Counted from the stretch's first letter, positions 1 through 9,323 are shown. The stretch: DNA of 39,226 bases from Lachnospiraceae bacterium (GCA_024697225.1 JAILGA010000125.1:1-39226); one strand, 5' to 3'. The notes: generated by a model from the sequence alone, not told the origin. Made by a program: numbers and translations.

Positions 1-2118
1 GAGGAAACACCCAAGGAGCAGCCTGTAGAAGCGAAGCCCGTCGAGGAAACACCCAAGGATCAGACTGTAGAGGAAACACCCAAGGATCAGACTGTAGAGG
101 AAACACCCAAGGATCAGCCTGTCGAAGATGAGCCCACGGTGAAACCGGTCGAGGAAACGCCTGCTGAGCAGACTCCTGTTCAGGCTAAGCCGGTCGAGGA
201 CAAGCCCAAAGAGGAGACTCCTGCTCAGGAGAAGCCCAAGGCAGAAGCTACAAAAGCCGGCCCTAAGGTGCCGGATTATGCTCCTCCCAAGCCGCCTTCA
301 CTGGACAACTTCAATGAACTGCCTGTTGCGGACAAGAAAAACATGGCTTATGCGATGGTGGTCCATCAGGGTGCTCTTGATGAGTCACTCACAAGATTGG
401 GATTTGGCGGACCTGCTCATGTTGAGGCCGGAGATCTGAAGAAGGTAGGTGAGCTTCATAGCAGAACGATGGCTGACTGCAACAGTATACTTGCCTCTCC
501 CGATAAAAAGGTAGTCGAGAATCCGCAGTCCAAAGAATACTATCAGTATCTCGGAAGACTGACAAAGGTTCTTGAGAACCAGAAGGAAGATATTGCCAAG
601 GTAAAGGACGGGAAGATGACCGAGGAGGATTACCGGGCTAAATACCGCGCCGCAGACGATAAATCGGAACGAAAGGCGGCCGATGACCTGCCTGCTGTTG
701 AGGATGCACTCAGTCACGCAAACGGCCTGCAGAAAATGATGCCAGGTATGCTGGTATCAAATCCGGGTAATGTATTGCCTCAGAACCTGCCGAAGGTCGT
801 TGAGGCAAACAAGAGCCGGGCATCACATTTCCAGAAAATGCGCGAGCATGTGGAAAGAGTCGAGACTCAGATGGATGACACCTTCAACAAGTCCACTTAT
901 TCACAGATGGAGTATGCCCACAGGATGGCCTCCGTGCGCGCTTCCACCGATCCTGCAAGCATACAGCGTTTTGAGAGGCAATTGCAGGGACTCCACATGA
1001 CACGGGGGATCACGGACAGCTTTGAGTTTGATGATTTCTATAACAGCGCCCGCAAATTCCAGGACATCAGGACAAAAGGCCCCAAGAGCGGCTCTCCGAA
1101 GGATATGGAGAATTACAGAAATGAGCTGATGAGAGCCAGAGTCGATCTCAAAAAGCATGCACAGGCGTATATCAATGAGCGAAACACAGATTTTAAGCCA
1201 TTCGGAAGAAGCGAAAAGGGGAAGATGCGCCTGGGAGTGGCGCAGAGCATGCTCGCTGAGATAGAGGCCATGGAGATGACATCAGCCAGGGAGAGAAGCA
1301 AGATAAGGGCTGACCTTTCCCGCGCCAGAGATGAGCATATAAGAGAAAAATCAGCCACCAGAGTCGAGATGGAACAGGATTATCTCAGACAGGCGGGCAT
1401 GCTGTCCATGACACCGGAGATGCGAACCGAGAAGATCGCCCAGGCCCAGCCCCAGATGAAGGAAGCACAGGCTGCCGTCCAGACCGCCGGGCAGACCCTT
1501 GCGACCAATCAGACACTCTTTGGACAGATGACACAGATGTTCATGCAGGCCCAGCAGCAGATGATGCAGGCCCAGAGTCAGTATATGCAGGCCATGATGC
1601 AGATGCAGACAATGCAGATGCAGATGATGCAGATGATGATGGATCCCAAGATGGCCGCGCAGATGCAGCAGCAGGCCGGCATGACAGGCCCTGCGCCGAC
1701 AGCCCAGACAACACAGGCGACTCCTGCACAGACAGTCCAGACACCTGCACAGACCCCTCAGGAACCTCAGACAACCCAGGCCAAGCCTCAGGAGCCTCAG
1801 ACGACACAGACAAAACTTCAGGAACCTCAGACAACCCAGGCCAAGCCACAGGAACCTCAGACAACCCAGGCCAAGCCTCAGGATAAGCCGTTAGAACAGA
1901 TGACGGACGACAAGCAGCCGGAAACGATGGAAGCGGCAAAGCCGGCCGGCAAAGTGAAGGTTTCCAAGAGCCTTGCCGATCTGCAGGCTGAGGACCATAA
2001 GCCTGAAGCACCCGCGAAACAAGCCCAAAAAGCCGGAGCTAAAGTCAGGAAGGATGAAGCGTCTAAGAAGGCCGCTATGAACGAAGCAGAAAAGAAAACC
2101 GGCGGTATCATTATGTAG
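1..2118 (+). CDS. Large repeat-rich helical protein of unknown function, 5' end outside window
   Basis: The reading frame is open from base 1, so at least 705 residues are present and the true start lies upstream. I do not recognise the family. The visible order is: an acidic Pro/Glu/Lys repeat (VEETPKDQT units), a predicted helical middle with many charged residues, a Met/Gln-rich stretch encoded at about 1528-1680 made largely of M, Q and A, four 10-residue QEPQTTQAKP-type units, and a Lys/Ala/Glu tail. A segment encoded near 1093-1275 (SPKDMENYRNEL then GRSEKGKMRLGVAQ) resembles a segment of the gene at 2410-3741, suggesting a shared module. There is no signal peptide in the visible part and no membrane segment, so a cytoplasmic scaffold or filament-like role is possible but unproven. 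It leads a co-directional cluster of four such genes. Confidence 0.85.
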   Translation, partial: EETPKEQPVEAKPVEETPKDQTVEETPKDQTVEETPKDQPVEDEPTVKPVEETPAEQTPVQAKPVEDKPKEETPAQEKPKAEATKAGPKVPDYAPPKPPSLDNFNELPVADKKNMAYAMVVHQGALDESLTRLGFGGPAHVEAGDLKKVGELHSRTMADCNSILASPDKKVVENPQSKEYYQYLGRLTKVLENQKEDIAKVKDGKMTEEDYRAKYRAADDKSERKAADDLPAVEDALSHANGLQKMMPGMLVSNPGNVLPQNLPKVVEANKSRASHFQKMREHVERVETQMDDTFNKSTYSQMEYAHRMASVRASTDPASIQRFERQLQGLHMTRGITDSFEFDDFYNSARKFQDIRTKGPKSGSPKDMENYRNELMRARVDLKKHAQAYINERNTDFKPFGRSEKGKMRLGVAQSMLAEIEAMEMTSARERSKIRADLSRARDEHIREKSATRVEMEQDYLRQAGMLSMTPEMRTEKIAQAQPQMKEAQAAVQTAGQTLATNQTLFGQMTQMFMQAQQQMMQAQSQYMQAMMQMQTMQMQMMQMMMDPKMAAQMQQQAGMTGPAPTAQTTQATPAQTVQTPAQTPQEPQTTQAKPQEPQTTQTKLQEPQTTQAKPQEPQTTQAKPQDKPLEQMTDDKQPETMEAAKPAGKVKVSKSLADLQAEDHKPEAPAKQAQKAGAKVRKDEASKKAAMNEAEKKTGGIIM
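40..120 (+). repeat. Tandem 27-bp coding repeat, three copies
   Basis: Three head-to-tail units at 40-66, 67-93 and 94-120 each encode VEETPKDQ(T/P). They differ by only two or three bases, so the array expanded recently or is kept homogeneous. A partial unit starts at base 1, so the array probably began before the window. Confidence 0.9.
1759..1878 (+). repeat. Tandem 30-bp coding repeat, four copies
   Basis: Four in-frame 30-bp units (1759-1788, 1789-1818, 1819-1848, 1849-1878) encode QEPQTTQ(A/T)K(P/L). They sit between the Met/Gln-rich stretch and the basic tail of the first protein. The unit has no Cys and no hydrophobic core, so it should be an extended linker rather than a folded repeat. 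Confidence 0.9.
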
Positions 2119-2185
2119 TAAACAGTGATCAACAGGGACGACAGTAAAGTGTAATGTTGACAGAATGATCAAACGGAGAAAAGAT

Positions 2186-2410
2186 ATGCAGCACATAGAA
2201 GATATGATAAAAATGAGTGATTTTTCCAGGGAGACAGATCTTGAGCCAAAGCTCAGGAGCATGTTGAAGGGCGCTGCAAAAAAGAAGGTTTCGCTGGGTA
2301 TGCTGATGGAGCAGGAGGGAGTGTCTGCAAAAAGCCCTGTTGATAATACTTCAAAAACGCGAACAAGACAGACGACCACGGAGAAGAAGATGGAGGGGAG
2401 GAACCTGTAA
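2186..2410 (+). CDS. Small charged protein of unknown function (74 aa)
   Basis: I do not recognise this protein. It is short and highly charged, begins MQHIEDMIKMSDF, and has a basic C-terminal half. ATG 2186 is preferred because a GGAGAAA ribosome site lies just upstream; an in-frame ATG at 2165 would add seven residues but has no such site. The stop overlaps the ATG of the next gene in a TAATG arrangement, so the two are probably translationally coupled and the small protein may be a partner or assembly factor for the next product. That role is inference only. Confidence 0.65.
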   Translation: MQHIEDMIKMSDFSRETDLEPKLRSMLKGAAKKKVSLGMLMEQEGVSAKSPVDNTSKTRTRQTTTEKKMEGRNL

Positions 2411-3741
2411 TGATAGGCAGAGAATCTTTCGATCATAGAACACCGAAGCAGGTCTTTGAAGATGACGTGAGAAGTCTGATGACAGAGGTTACAGATCCTG
2501 ATACCAATAAGAAAAGCTATATGCTTGCGCCCGGAAAGACCATGTATGACGCGGCGGCTGTTCTCGGAGCGGTCGCTTATGTCTCTATAGGTCCCAAATG
2601 GTTAGGTTTCGGAGAGGAGGCACAGGGTAAGCTTGATGAGTTCATGAAAGGGGAAGCCGGTTCGGAATGGCAGAAAGAAGTGCTTACCGTGCTGCATAAC
2701 CTGACGGACGTTATGGCGCACGAGGAGAATAAGGAATTCTTTTACGGGGCTTATAACAACATAAGACAAAACTATCTCCTTATGATGAAGGATGATTATG
2801 AACGTACGCCCTTCGATGAGAGGACATTTTCTCTTCGTGACAGTCTGAAAGAAGCGCGGACATGGGCGGATATCGAGCGTATAGCCGGGGTTATGGACGG
2901 TCTTGCCGATACTTACAGGGGAAAAGGCGGCTATGCAGTCACAGCGATGAATGACTGGTCAAGATCTGTCAGGTCCCAGATGCCGGAGTTTGAGCCTTCG
3001 CCTTTTTCCTATGACAATTTTGTGCCGACCGAACAGCTGGATAAGATAAGAGCGGATATGAATAAAACCTGCATAATGATAGGCAGGGATAAGACCATAG
3101 ACCGGAGTTTTGATTTCTACAGAGCCCGTATTCAGAATCAGGTGAATTCAAGCGAAAAGATGCGAAGAATGGATGCCAATTCCGATGTAGCCAAGGAAAT
3201 GGTAGATACCATGAGGAACAACAGCGAGGATATCCGGGATATCTTTGAAAAAATGAAGGCGGAGGGAAGCCGGGCTGTATTCGGTGATTCCGAACAGTAT
3301 CAGAGAATGTTCAAGGCGGCACAGACAGTGAGCGAAATGGCCGAGGACATGGACAGGCGGCGCGCCTGGACAGATCCGCGGAGACTTAAGGAATATCAGG
3401 ATGCAATGAATGAACTTGGTGCGGCGGCAGAGGTATATGCCGATAAGGAGGCATACAAAGAAAAAAAGACATCAAAAGGCGTTTCCAGAAAGAATTCTGC
3501 ACTTGCGTTCATACAGCTTACAAATGTGGTCGGAGCCGGAGAAGCACATACGATAAAGGATAATGTGACGGATATGCGCATCAGCAGGTCGGAGAGTAAG
3601 GACGGAGCAAGAAGGGAACGGAAGAGTATCGATGATCTCATAAAAGCGGAGACGGGTGAAGCAAGCAGGAAATATCATGAAAAGCGTAAGAAGCGTGAAC
3701 TTGATAAAACCGCGGATATGGTCAAAAGAGGTGTGCTGTAA
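2410..3741 (+). CDS. Helical protein of unknown function (443 aa)
   Basis: This is a predicted soluble, mostly helical, strongly charged protein with no signal peptide or membrane segment. I do not recognise the family. A strong GAGGAA ribosome site precedes ATG 2410. The segment encoded at about 3372-3540 (DPRRLKEYQDAM, a YADKEAYK-type helix end, then SRKNSALAFIQ) resembles the SPKDMENYRNEL...GKMRLGVAQ segment of the first gene in spacing of Tyr, Leu, Arg and Ala positions, so both may carry one copy of the same helical module. The C-terminus is very basic (KYHEKRKKRELDK). It is coupled to the 74-aa gene upstream and followed after 65 bp by another large gene of the cluster. Confidence 0.8.
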   Translation: MIGRESFDHRTPKQVFEDDVRSLMTEVTDPDTNKKSYMLAPGKTMYDAAAVLGAVAYVSIGPKWLGFGEEAQGKLDEFMKGEAGSEWQKEVLTVLHNLTDVMAHEENKEFFYGAYNNIRQNYLLMMKDDYERTPFDERTFSLRDSLKEARTWADIERIAGVMDGLADTYRGKGGYAVTAMNDWSRSVRSQMPEFEPSPFSYDNFVPTEQLDKIRADMNKTCIMIGRDKTIDRSFDFYRARIQNQVNSSEKMRRMDANSDVAKEMVDTMRNNSEDIRDIFEKMKAEGSRAVFGDSEQYQRMFKAAQTVSEMAEDMDRRRAWTDPRRLKEYQDAMNELGAAAEVYADKEAYKEKKTSKGVSRKNSALAFIQLTNVVGAGEAHTIKDNVTDMRISRSESKDGARRERKSIDDLIKAETGEASRKYHEKRKKRELDKTADMVKRGVL

Positions 3742-3806
3742 AACAGAGATATCCGTATATGAAAAACATGCCGGTCGAAATAATGAGTCTGTGAGGAAAG
3801 TAAGTT

Positions 3807-5975
3807 ATGGGAAACATTGCTGAAGAAGAGAAACAGGAAATGTATGAGGTAAATCCCAATTGGGCAAGAAAACTTGTAAGGACCACAGGGAGATGGAGTG
3901 TGCTGCATCAAGTGGGCAGAGGCCTGATGAGAGGGACAGGAAATGTCCTTTCGTCAGATTCTTTCAGAGAATCAGTCAGCTCTGCTGTCGTGCCGGATCC
4001 CGGTAATCTTAAGAGCGTTACAGTTGACGGCCATACCTATACGCCTGATTCTACGAATCTGAAGGAACGGGCGAAAAGGGGAGGGATCGGCGTCGGCGTA
4101 AATGCCGGAATGAAGATAGGCAGTGAGGTTCTGTTACATGAGGGAAACAAGGAAGACTTTCTTGTTTCCGGAAAAGAAATGGCAAGATATCTCAGAAGCG
4201 AGAAGCCCGACGAGGATAAGATCGCCGCGCTTGAGACGGAAACGGGCTACAGATTAGATGGGGAAAAACTCGCGAAGAGTATCAGTGACAAACTTGTAAA
4301 TGCACTTGGTGACAGCCAGTTTTATCCCGAAACATGGCAGACACAGATCATGCCCGATCTTTTGAGAACAGCTTTTATTGATGTGATAAGGGATATGAAC
4401 GCCGATCTTGTCAGACAGGCCAAAGAGAAAAAGCTTTCATCAACCGAACTCCTTGAACTCAATATAGAGACCTCGACTGCTCATATAAGAGATATTTTTG
4501 AGGATTATACTCTGGCGATCGCCAATCAGACGGAGGCACTTGCCGCGCCGATGCGCTTTACCGACAGAAGTCCCGATCTGATCGCGCGGATAAATCCCGG
4601 TGAGTTTACTGATGAGACGGAAAAGCAGAGGCTGGAAAGTGTCAAAAAGAATCTGAAGCAGGAAATACTCACCAGTGACGATGAACTGGTAAGCATCCGG
4701 AACGAAGCGATGAAGGATTTTATCGCCATACCCTCGTATCGGCTTGGCGAGGAATTTCTTGAAAATATCAATAAAGCGGTTGTCAACAGAAAGGATGATC
4801 AGGGCCTTCTGGGACCTGAAACGCCCGAATTCAGAAGGGCGGTACTCGATCTTCGCGAGGTTAAGAAACGGTATGAGAGCAGAAGCTGGTGGAACAGGAA
4901 TGTATCCGACAGAACAGCCGCGAGAAAGGAAAAAGATACTCTTGACAGGATGAGCGACGTCATGAAAAAGTTCTATCCGCGGGATGCGGAAGTGCTGATG
5001 AATGCGGAAAGTTATGTCAAAAGAGGGGAGATAGACTCTAAATCCATATATCAGCTGCCTGATATTGCAAGTAATAAGACTTTCATTCAACAGGTCCAAA
5101 AGAAGGTGAGTAATGAAAGCGACAGGATCGTAGGACCCACGATCACGTATGCCCTGGAACAAACTGGCAATTTCTTTATCAGTATTCCGCGTGCGATCTG
5201 GGGGGTTGGCAAACGGCTGTTAGGGATCGGCACAACCGAAACGGCACAGACCGAACAGCATGATACGGAATCCGCGGAGCGCAAACCGGCAGAGAGACAT
5301 GAGGAAAGCACACAGCATGATCAGTCCGGCAGAAAATCCGAACAAACCGTGGCAAAAGCCATGACCGAAGAGAAGCCCGAGGACAAACCTCAAGCCTCGG
5401 TCGAAGAGAAGGCGAAAGACAAACCTCAAGCCTCGGTCGAAGAGAAGGCGAAGGACAAACCTCAAACCATGACCGAAGAGAAGCCCGAAGACAAACCTGA
5501 AGCCACGGTCGAAGAGAGGGCGAAAGACAAGCCTGAAGTCACGACCGAGGAGAAACCGAAAGACAAGCCTGAAGATAAAACAGAGGTCAAAACCGAGGAT
5601 GATGTGACCAAAGGGTCCGGTAAGACAGATGCCGTAAGCACGGCCGAACCGGAGCAGGAGGGATGGCTTTCTTGGGGATGGAGAAAGCTTACCGAGGGAT
5701 ATAATTATGTTACGGGTTCCTTTAAACCTGATCTGGGCGATATGAAGCTGGATCTGACGGATGAGGACATAGCATCTGATCTGCACATGGTAAATGATGA
5801 TGAACCGGCGATGCAGACACAGGATGAAAAGCATAAGGGTGAGAAGAAGTCGCTGTCTGATCTTGAGACCGCAGAGGGCATAAAGAAGCAGGATGTATCA
5901 AAAACCTCCGGTAAGGCGCCGGCTGAATCCAAACAGGCTTCAAAACAGGCGGCAACTGGTCAGGCAATAAAGTAG
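3807..5975 (+). CDS. Large acidic-repeat protein of unknown function (722 aa)
   Basis: I do not recognise this protein. The first 450 or so residues are mixed charged helices. Around residues 454-475 lies a short amphipathic, Trp-containing stretch (NFFISIPRAIWGVGKRLLG), followed by a long acidic Pro/Glu/Lys repeat region and a second Trp-rich patch (EGWLSWGWRKLTEG) near residue 617. The repeats resemble those of the first gene in composition, which ties the two together. There is no signal peptide or true membrane segment; the Trp-rich patches could mediate membrane or partner contact (inference). A GAGGAAAG ribosome site precedes ATG 3807. It is the last gene of the left-edge cluster, and a probable promoter for the next unit follows. 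Confidence 0.8.
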   Translation: MGNIAEEEKQEMYEVNPNWARKLVRTTGRWSVLHQVGRGLMRGTGNVLSSDSFRESVSSAVVPDPGNLKSVTVDGHTYTPDSTNLKERAKRGGIGVGVNAGMKIGSEVLLHEGNKEDFLVSGKEMARYLRSEKPDEDKIAALETETGYRLDGEKLAKSISDKLVNALGDSQFYPETWQTQIMPDLLRTAFIDVIRDMNADLVRQAKEKKLSSTELLELNIETSTAHIRDIFEDYTLAIANQTEALAAPMRFTDRSPDLIARINPGEFTDETEKQRLESVKKNLKQEILTSDDELVSIRNEAMKDFIAIPSYRLGEEFLENINKAVVNRKDDQGLLGPETPEFRRAVLDLREVKKRYESRSWWNRNVSDRTAARKEKDTLDRMSDVMKKFYPRDAEVLMNAESYVKRGEIDSKSIYQLPDIASNKTFIQQVQKKVSNESDRIVGPTITYALEQTGNFFISIPRAIWGVGKRLLGIGTTETAQTEQHDTESAERKPAERHEESTQHDQSGRKSEQTVAKAMTEEKPEDKPQASVEEKAKDKPQASVEEKAKDKPQTMTEEKPEDKPEATVEERAKDKPEVTTEEKPKDKPEDKTEVKTEDDVTKGSGKTDAVSTAEPEQEGWLSWGWRKLTEGYNYVTGSFKPDLGDMKLDLTDEDIASDLHMVNDDEPAMQTQDEKHKGEKKSLSDLETAEGIKKQDVSKTSGKAPAESKQASKQAATGQAIK
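5361..5576 (+). repeat. 36-bp coding repeat, six copies
   Basis: Six consecutive 36-bp units encode 12-residue blocks of the form (M/S/T)(T/V)EE(K/R)xxDKP(Q/E)xx. Units are similar but not identical. Minus-strand reading of this region gives a spurious Arg/Phe-rich frame. Confidence 0.85.
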
Positions 5976-5992
5976 TGCTTTCTGATTCGTGA

Positions 5993-6021
5993 TTGAATTA
6001 GTCACGGCATTGTGATATCTT
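5993..6021 (+). promoter_or_regulatory. Probable sigma-A promoter for the PP2C operon
   Basis: TTGAAT at 5993-5998 and TATCTT at 6016-6021 are separated by exactly 17 bp. They lie in the 90-bp gap before the phosphatase gene, predicting a start near 6028. No convincing terminator separates it from the upstream gene. Confidence 0.5.
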
Positions 6022-6065
6022 ATATGCTGTAGGTTTCCATAGAATAAAGATACGGGAGTCGGCAG

Positions 6066-7850
6066 ATGAAAACAGGAAGCAAACGCCTTGCGGGGCAGTT
6101 CATATCATTTTTTGTTGCGATCGCGCTTGTAACGATCCTTGCAAGCGCGCTTGTAACTTATATCAATCAGTCGGATTCATATCACAGAGAATGTGTCCGG
6201 AATCTCAAGGAACTCACAACTCACCTGACAAATGAGGCTGTCTCCGAGGGGAGAGAGTTCATTATCCTCAGGGACTATTTTGAGAAGCATAAAGACAGGG
6301 TGCATGTGGCCGCCGATTTCCGCGGGGATTACGAAAGAGCAAAAGAGGCATTTTATTCTTATGTCGAAGAGAATTATCCTTCGAAATCCTTCGGGAGAGA
6401 TCTCTTTTTTGAAGATCTGGACGAGACAGCGCAGGAACTGTATGTGAACTGGCGGTTTGAGCACTGGTTTATAATGTTCTTTGATGCTGCGGATGATTTC
6501 AATCTGAGTTATGTATATTTCATTTATCCCGACGAGGATTCCGATCATAAAATGGTCTATATGTTCGATCCCACACTGTATGAGGAAGAGGCGGAGAATG
6601 GCAGCAGAGTGCTCATTCTCGGTGATACGGTTTATGAGGATCCGGGCGAGCACAGGAATATGTGGGAGGCATGGGAGACAGGTGAGGCTCCCGACGGCTT
6701 CGATTCTCTGGACAATCAATACGGCTATGTATATACCTATTGCATGCCGCTCATAACGGAAGGTGAGAAGGTGGGTCTCGTCTGTGCCGAGATAAGCGTG
6801 GATCTGGTCAACAATACCATAATGCTTTCGGTCATCAGGCAGATTATCGTCTCCGTAGTGATACTTGCCGCCGCGATGATACTGCTATATTTCTTTGTAC
6901 AGGACAGGGTTCTGAACAGAATATTCAAACTGGATACCGATATCAGGGAATACACCGACAAGAAGGAGCCCGGGATCGCGGATGTCATCAGAAAGCACAG
7001 CGGGACAGCAGATGAACTGGGAGCACTTTCCGGACAGTTTGCCGATATGATAGACGACCTGGATCAGCATATGAAGAATCTGCAGAATGTTACGGCTGAG
7101 AAGGAACGCATCAGCACGGAGCTGAATGTTGCGACCAGGATACAGGAATCCATGCTCCCAAGGATCTTCCCACCGTTCCCCGAGCGCAAAGATATGGATC
7201 TGTTTGCGATAATGGATCCCGCAAAGGAGGTCGGAGGTGATTTCTACGATTTCTTTATGCTGGACGAAAACCGTATCGTTCTGGTCATGGCTGATGTTTC
7301 GGGCAAAGGAGTGCCTGCTGCCCTGTTCATGGTGATCGCCAAAACACTTATAAAGAACAGGATGATTGCAGGAGAATCCGTTGAGAAAGCTCTGTCGGCG
7401 GTAAACAATCAGCTTGGTGAGAACAACGACGAGATGCTTTTTGTGACTGCCTGGGCATGCGTTATCGACATGACGAACGGGCATGCGGAATACAGTGATG
7501 CCGGTCATGAAACGGCATATGTGAAGCACCTCGACGGCAGCGTCGTTCCGATAAAGCCCGCTAAAAAGTATCCTCCGCTTGCTGCTCTTGATGATATCGA
7601 GTACGTCAAAGAGGAATTTGATCTTGGTGTGGGTGATATTCTGTTCCTTTACACGGACGGTGTCCCCGAGGCCACCAATACGGAAGAGGAAATGTACGGA
7701 ACAGGCAGGCTTGAAGCATTCCTCGGAGGTGATAAGAGTGCATCCATGAAGGATCTGCTTGAAGGAATGCATAAAGACGTTGATCTCTTCGTCGGTGAAG
7801 CGGATCAGTTTGATGATCTGACAATACTCGGCTTCTGCAGGAAAAGCTGA
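6066..7850 (+). CDS. Membrane sensor PP2C/SpoIIE-type serine phosphatase (594 aa)
   Basis: This is an RsbU/RsbP-like signalling phosphatase. TM1 lies at residues 13-33, then an extracellular region of about 220 residues compatible with a dCACHE-type sensor, TM2 at about 258-280, a HAMP-like linker to 335, a helix, and the SpoIIE/PP2C domain from about 350 to the end. Metal-binding motifs are intact: VGGDFYDF (D392), DVSGKGVPAALF (D410), TDGVPEA (D531) and QFDDLTIL (D583/D584). Family knowledge says such enzymes dephosphorylate a STAS-domain anti-anti-sigma protein, but none is encoded in this window, so the target is unknown. It leads a five-gene run; its TGA shares its A with the ATG of the next gene, so the two are coupled. 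Confidence 0.93.
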   Translation: MKTGSKRLAGQFISFFVAIALVTILASALVTYINQSDSYHRECVRNLKELTTHLTNEAVSEGREFIILRDYFEKHKDRVHVAADFRGDYERAKEAFYSYVEENYPSKSFGRDLFFEDLDETAQELYVNWRFEHWFIMFFDAADDFNLSYVYFIYPDEDSDHKMVYMFDPTLYEEEAENGSRVLILGDTVYEDPGEHRNMWEAWETGEAPDGFDSLDNQYGYVYTYCMPLITEGEKVGLVCAEISVDLVNNTIMLSVIRQIIVSVVILAAAMILLYFFVQDRVLNRIFKLDTDIREYTDKKEPGIADVIRKHSGTADELGALSGQFADMIDDLDQHMKNLQNVTAEKERISTELNVATRIQESMLPRIFPPFPERKDMDLFAIMDPAKEVGGDFYDFFMLDENRIVLVMADVSGKGVPAALFMVIAKTLIKNRMIAGESVEKALSAVNNQLGENNDEMLFVTAWACVIDMTNGHAEYSDAGHETAYVKHLDGSVVPIKPAKKYPPLAALDDIEYVKEEFDLGVGDILFLYTDGVPEATNTEEEMYGTGRLEAFLGGDKSASMKDLLEGMHKDVDLFVGEADQFDDLTILGFCRKS

Positions 7851-9319
7851 TGAAAGACGCTGCGGGCATCGACAGGATGCTGGATATATGCGCCCTGGAG
7901 AACCATACAGTAAGAAGATGTCTTGAAAACGGAGATATCACCCTGGATGCGTTTCTTGATATCCAGGCAGGTAAGGTACAGGCTAACTGCGGGGTTGAGC
8001 CGCTTCGATCGCCGGATGATGTTAAAAACAGGGCAGCTTGGATGACAGAGGCTCTGACGGGACGCGACGCTGCCGGTGAAGTGGCCGATGCACTGACTAA
8101 AAATGCCGTATGCACTGCCGATCATCACGGCGCGATCTTCTGTGCGCAGTCCTTTCAGGGCGATATCCTTTATTCCCTCCTGTTAAGAAAACTCGGATAC
8201 GGCGGAAAGCATGTCCCTGTGTTTTGTGCGTCTCAGGTTGAACTTGAGAATGGCGCATATGCAAGGGGCATATGTGTACATAATGATCCCCGCGAGAAGA
8301 GACTCATGCCCATCTTCTCTGCAAAATACAGCGTGACTCTTGCAAGTCATGCGGATCCGGTGGATGAGGAAATGACCGGGCGATTCAGAAAGAGGTTCAT
8401 CGATGCCCCTGATCCGCGGGATAATAAAGACGCAGCACATCTGAAAAAGGCACTGGATGTTATCCTTAGGTGCAGCTATGAATCCGGTGAGGCAAAAAAA
8501 TGTGACAGATTTGCCGATCAGGTGACCGTGGCGGGTGTGGCGATCTCCGGGCATTTGTTCGCTGGGGACGACGGACCTGTGTTTGTATACCTGGAGAATG
8601 AGGAGGTCATAAAGCCGGCTCTGTATGAAGAACTAAAGGACGAGAGTTCGATCATATCAAGGATCCTCTATGATGATAAGACGCGGAGTCTTTTTGTAAA
8701 CATGAAGGCAGAGGACGGAGTATCCTTCGGAGGCCTGCTGTTCCGCTCGGCTGACGAAAAGGGAAGAAAAATCCTGCTTACACTCACCGGGGATGGAAAA
8801 CTGACAGGAACAGACTGGCGCAGGGAACAGGTGGTATATGACACTGAACCTGATACACTTATAGGCCTTATGGAAGAGCGGAAGATCATACCGGGAACAT
8901 TTACCTGCGCACTTATTTCATTTTTTGAACGCGGCATCACGTGGTTCGGCGGCATGTTCCAGTCGGGTTATCTGCCGGTCTGGCAGAAGGAGCTGGCCGG
9001 TTTTCTGCGAAGAGCCGGGATGACGAAAGAAGCCGATGTGACAGAAGCATATGACTGCTCGGGGTATATAAGCGGACCCATGTTTGATATATACAGGGGA
9101 CGGGATTTTTCTACGGTCGCAGGTCCTGTGGAATATGTACTCAAAAGGCGCGCATACGGGAAACTGGCCGGTGATATGAGACGCATAACGCTTATGGATG
9201 CTCACAGGATCGGTCTTTCGGAGATGTATTTTGATCTTGTCGCGAGAGATATGAGAGAAGATAACTGGTACGAAATCATTGCAAGGGAACTCGGAAATCT
9301 TTATCCGAATGAAAGCTGA
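7850..9319 (+). CDS. Unrecognised 489-aa cytoplasmic protein coupled to the phosphatase
   Basis: I do not recognise the family. The protein has no signal peptide or membrane segment and looks like a globular alpha/beta protein. Visible stretches that may be conserved are TADHHGAIFCAQSFQGDI near residue 90 and FFERGITWFGGMFQSGYLP near residue 365, with His, Asp, Cys and Glu residues that could form an active site. Its start codon overlaps the phosphatase stop by one base, indicating dependence of one on the other. It ends just before a GC-rich hairpin. A catalytic role in making or breaking the signal sensed by the operon is possible; this is inference. Confidence 0.8.
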   Translation: MKDAAGIDRMLDICALENHTVRRCLENGDITLDAFLDIQAGKVQANCGVEPLRSPDDVKNRAAWMTEALTGRDAAGEVADALTKNAVCTADHHGAIFCAQSFQGDILYSLLLRKLGYGGKHVPVFCASQVELENGAYARGICVHNDPREKRLMPIFSAKYSVTLASHADPVDEEMTGRFRKRFIDAPDPRDNKDAAHLKKALDVILRCSYESGEAKKCDRFADQVTVAGVAISGHLFAGDDGPVFVYLENEEVIKPALYEELKDESSIISRILYDDKTRSLFVNMKAEDGVSFGGLLFRSADEKGRKILLTLTGDGKLTGTDWRREQVVYDTEPDTLIGLMEERKIIPGTFTCALISFFERGITWFGGMFQSGYLPVWQKELAGFLRRAGMTKEADVTEAYDCSGYISGPMFDIYRGRDFSTVAGPVEYVLKRRAYGKLAGDMRRITLMDAHRIGLSEMYFDLVARDMREDNWYEIIARELGNLYPNES

Positions 9320-9323
9320 AAAA

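Noticed and set aside
1-120. Direct repeats that might suggest a CRISPR array
   Set aside because: The 27-bp units are head to tail with no spacers, and stay in frame with the protein.
5220-5834. Minus-strand frame with Arg/Phe/Leu repeats
   Set aside because: The repeats are only the reverse reading of the 36-bp coding repeat on the + strand.
6885-7772. Minus-strand open frame of 295 codons
   Set aside because: It is antisense to the PP2C domain with intact motifs, and its product is Cys/His-rich without a known fold.
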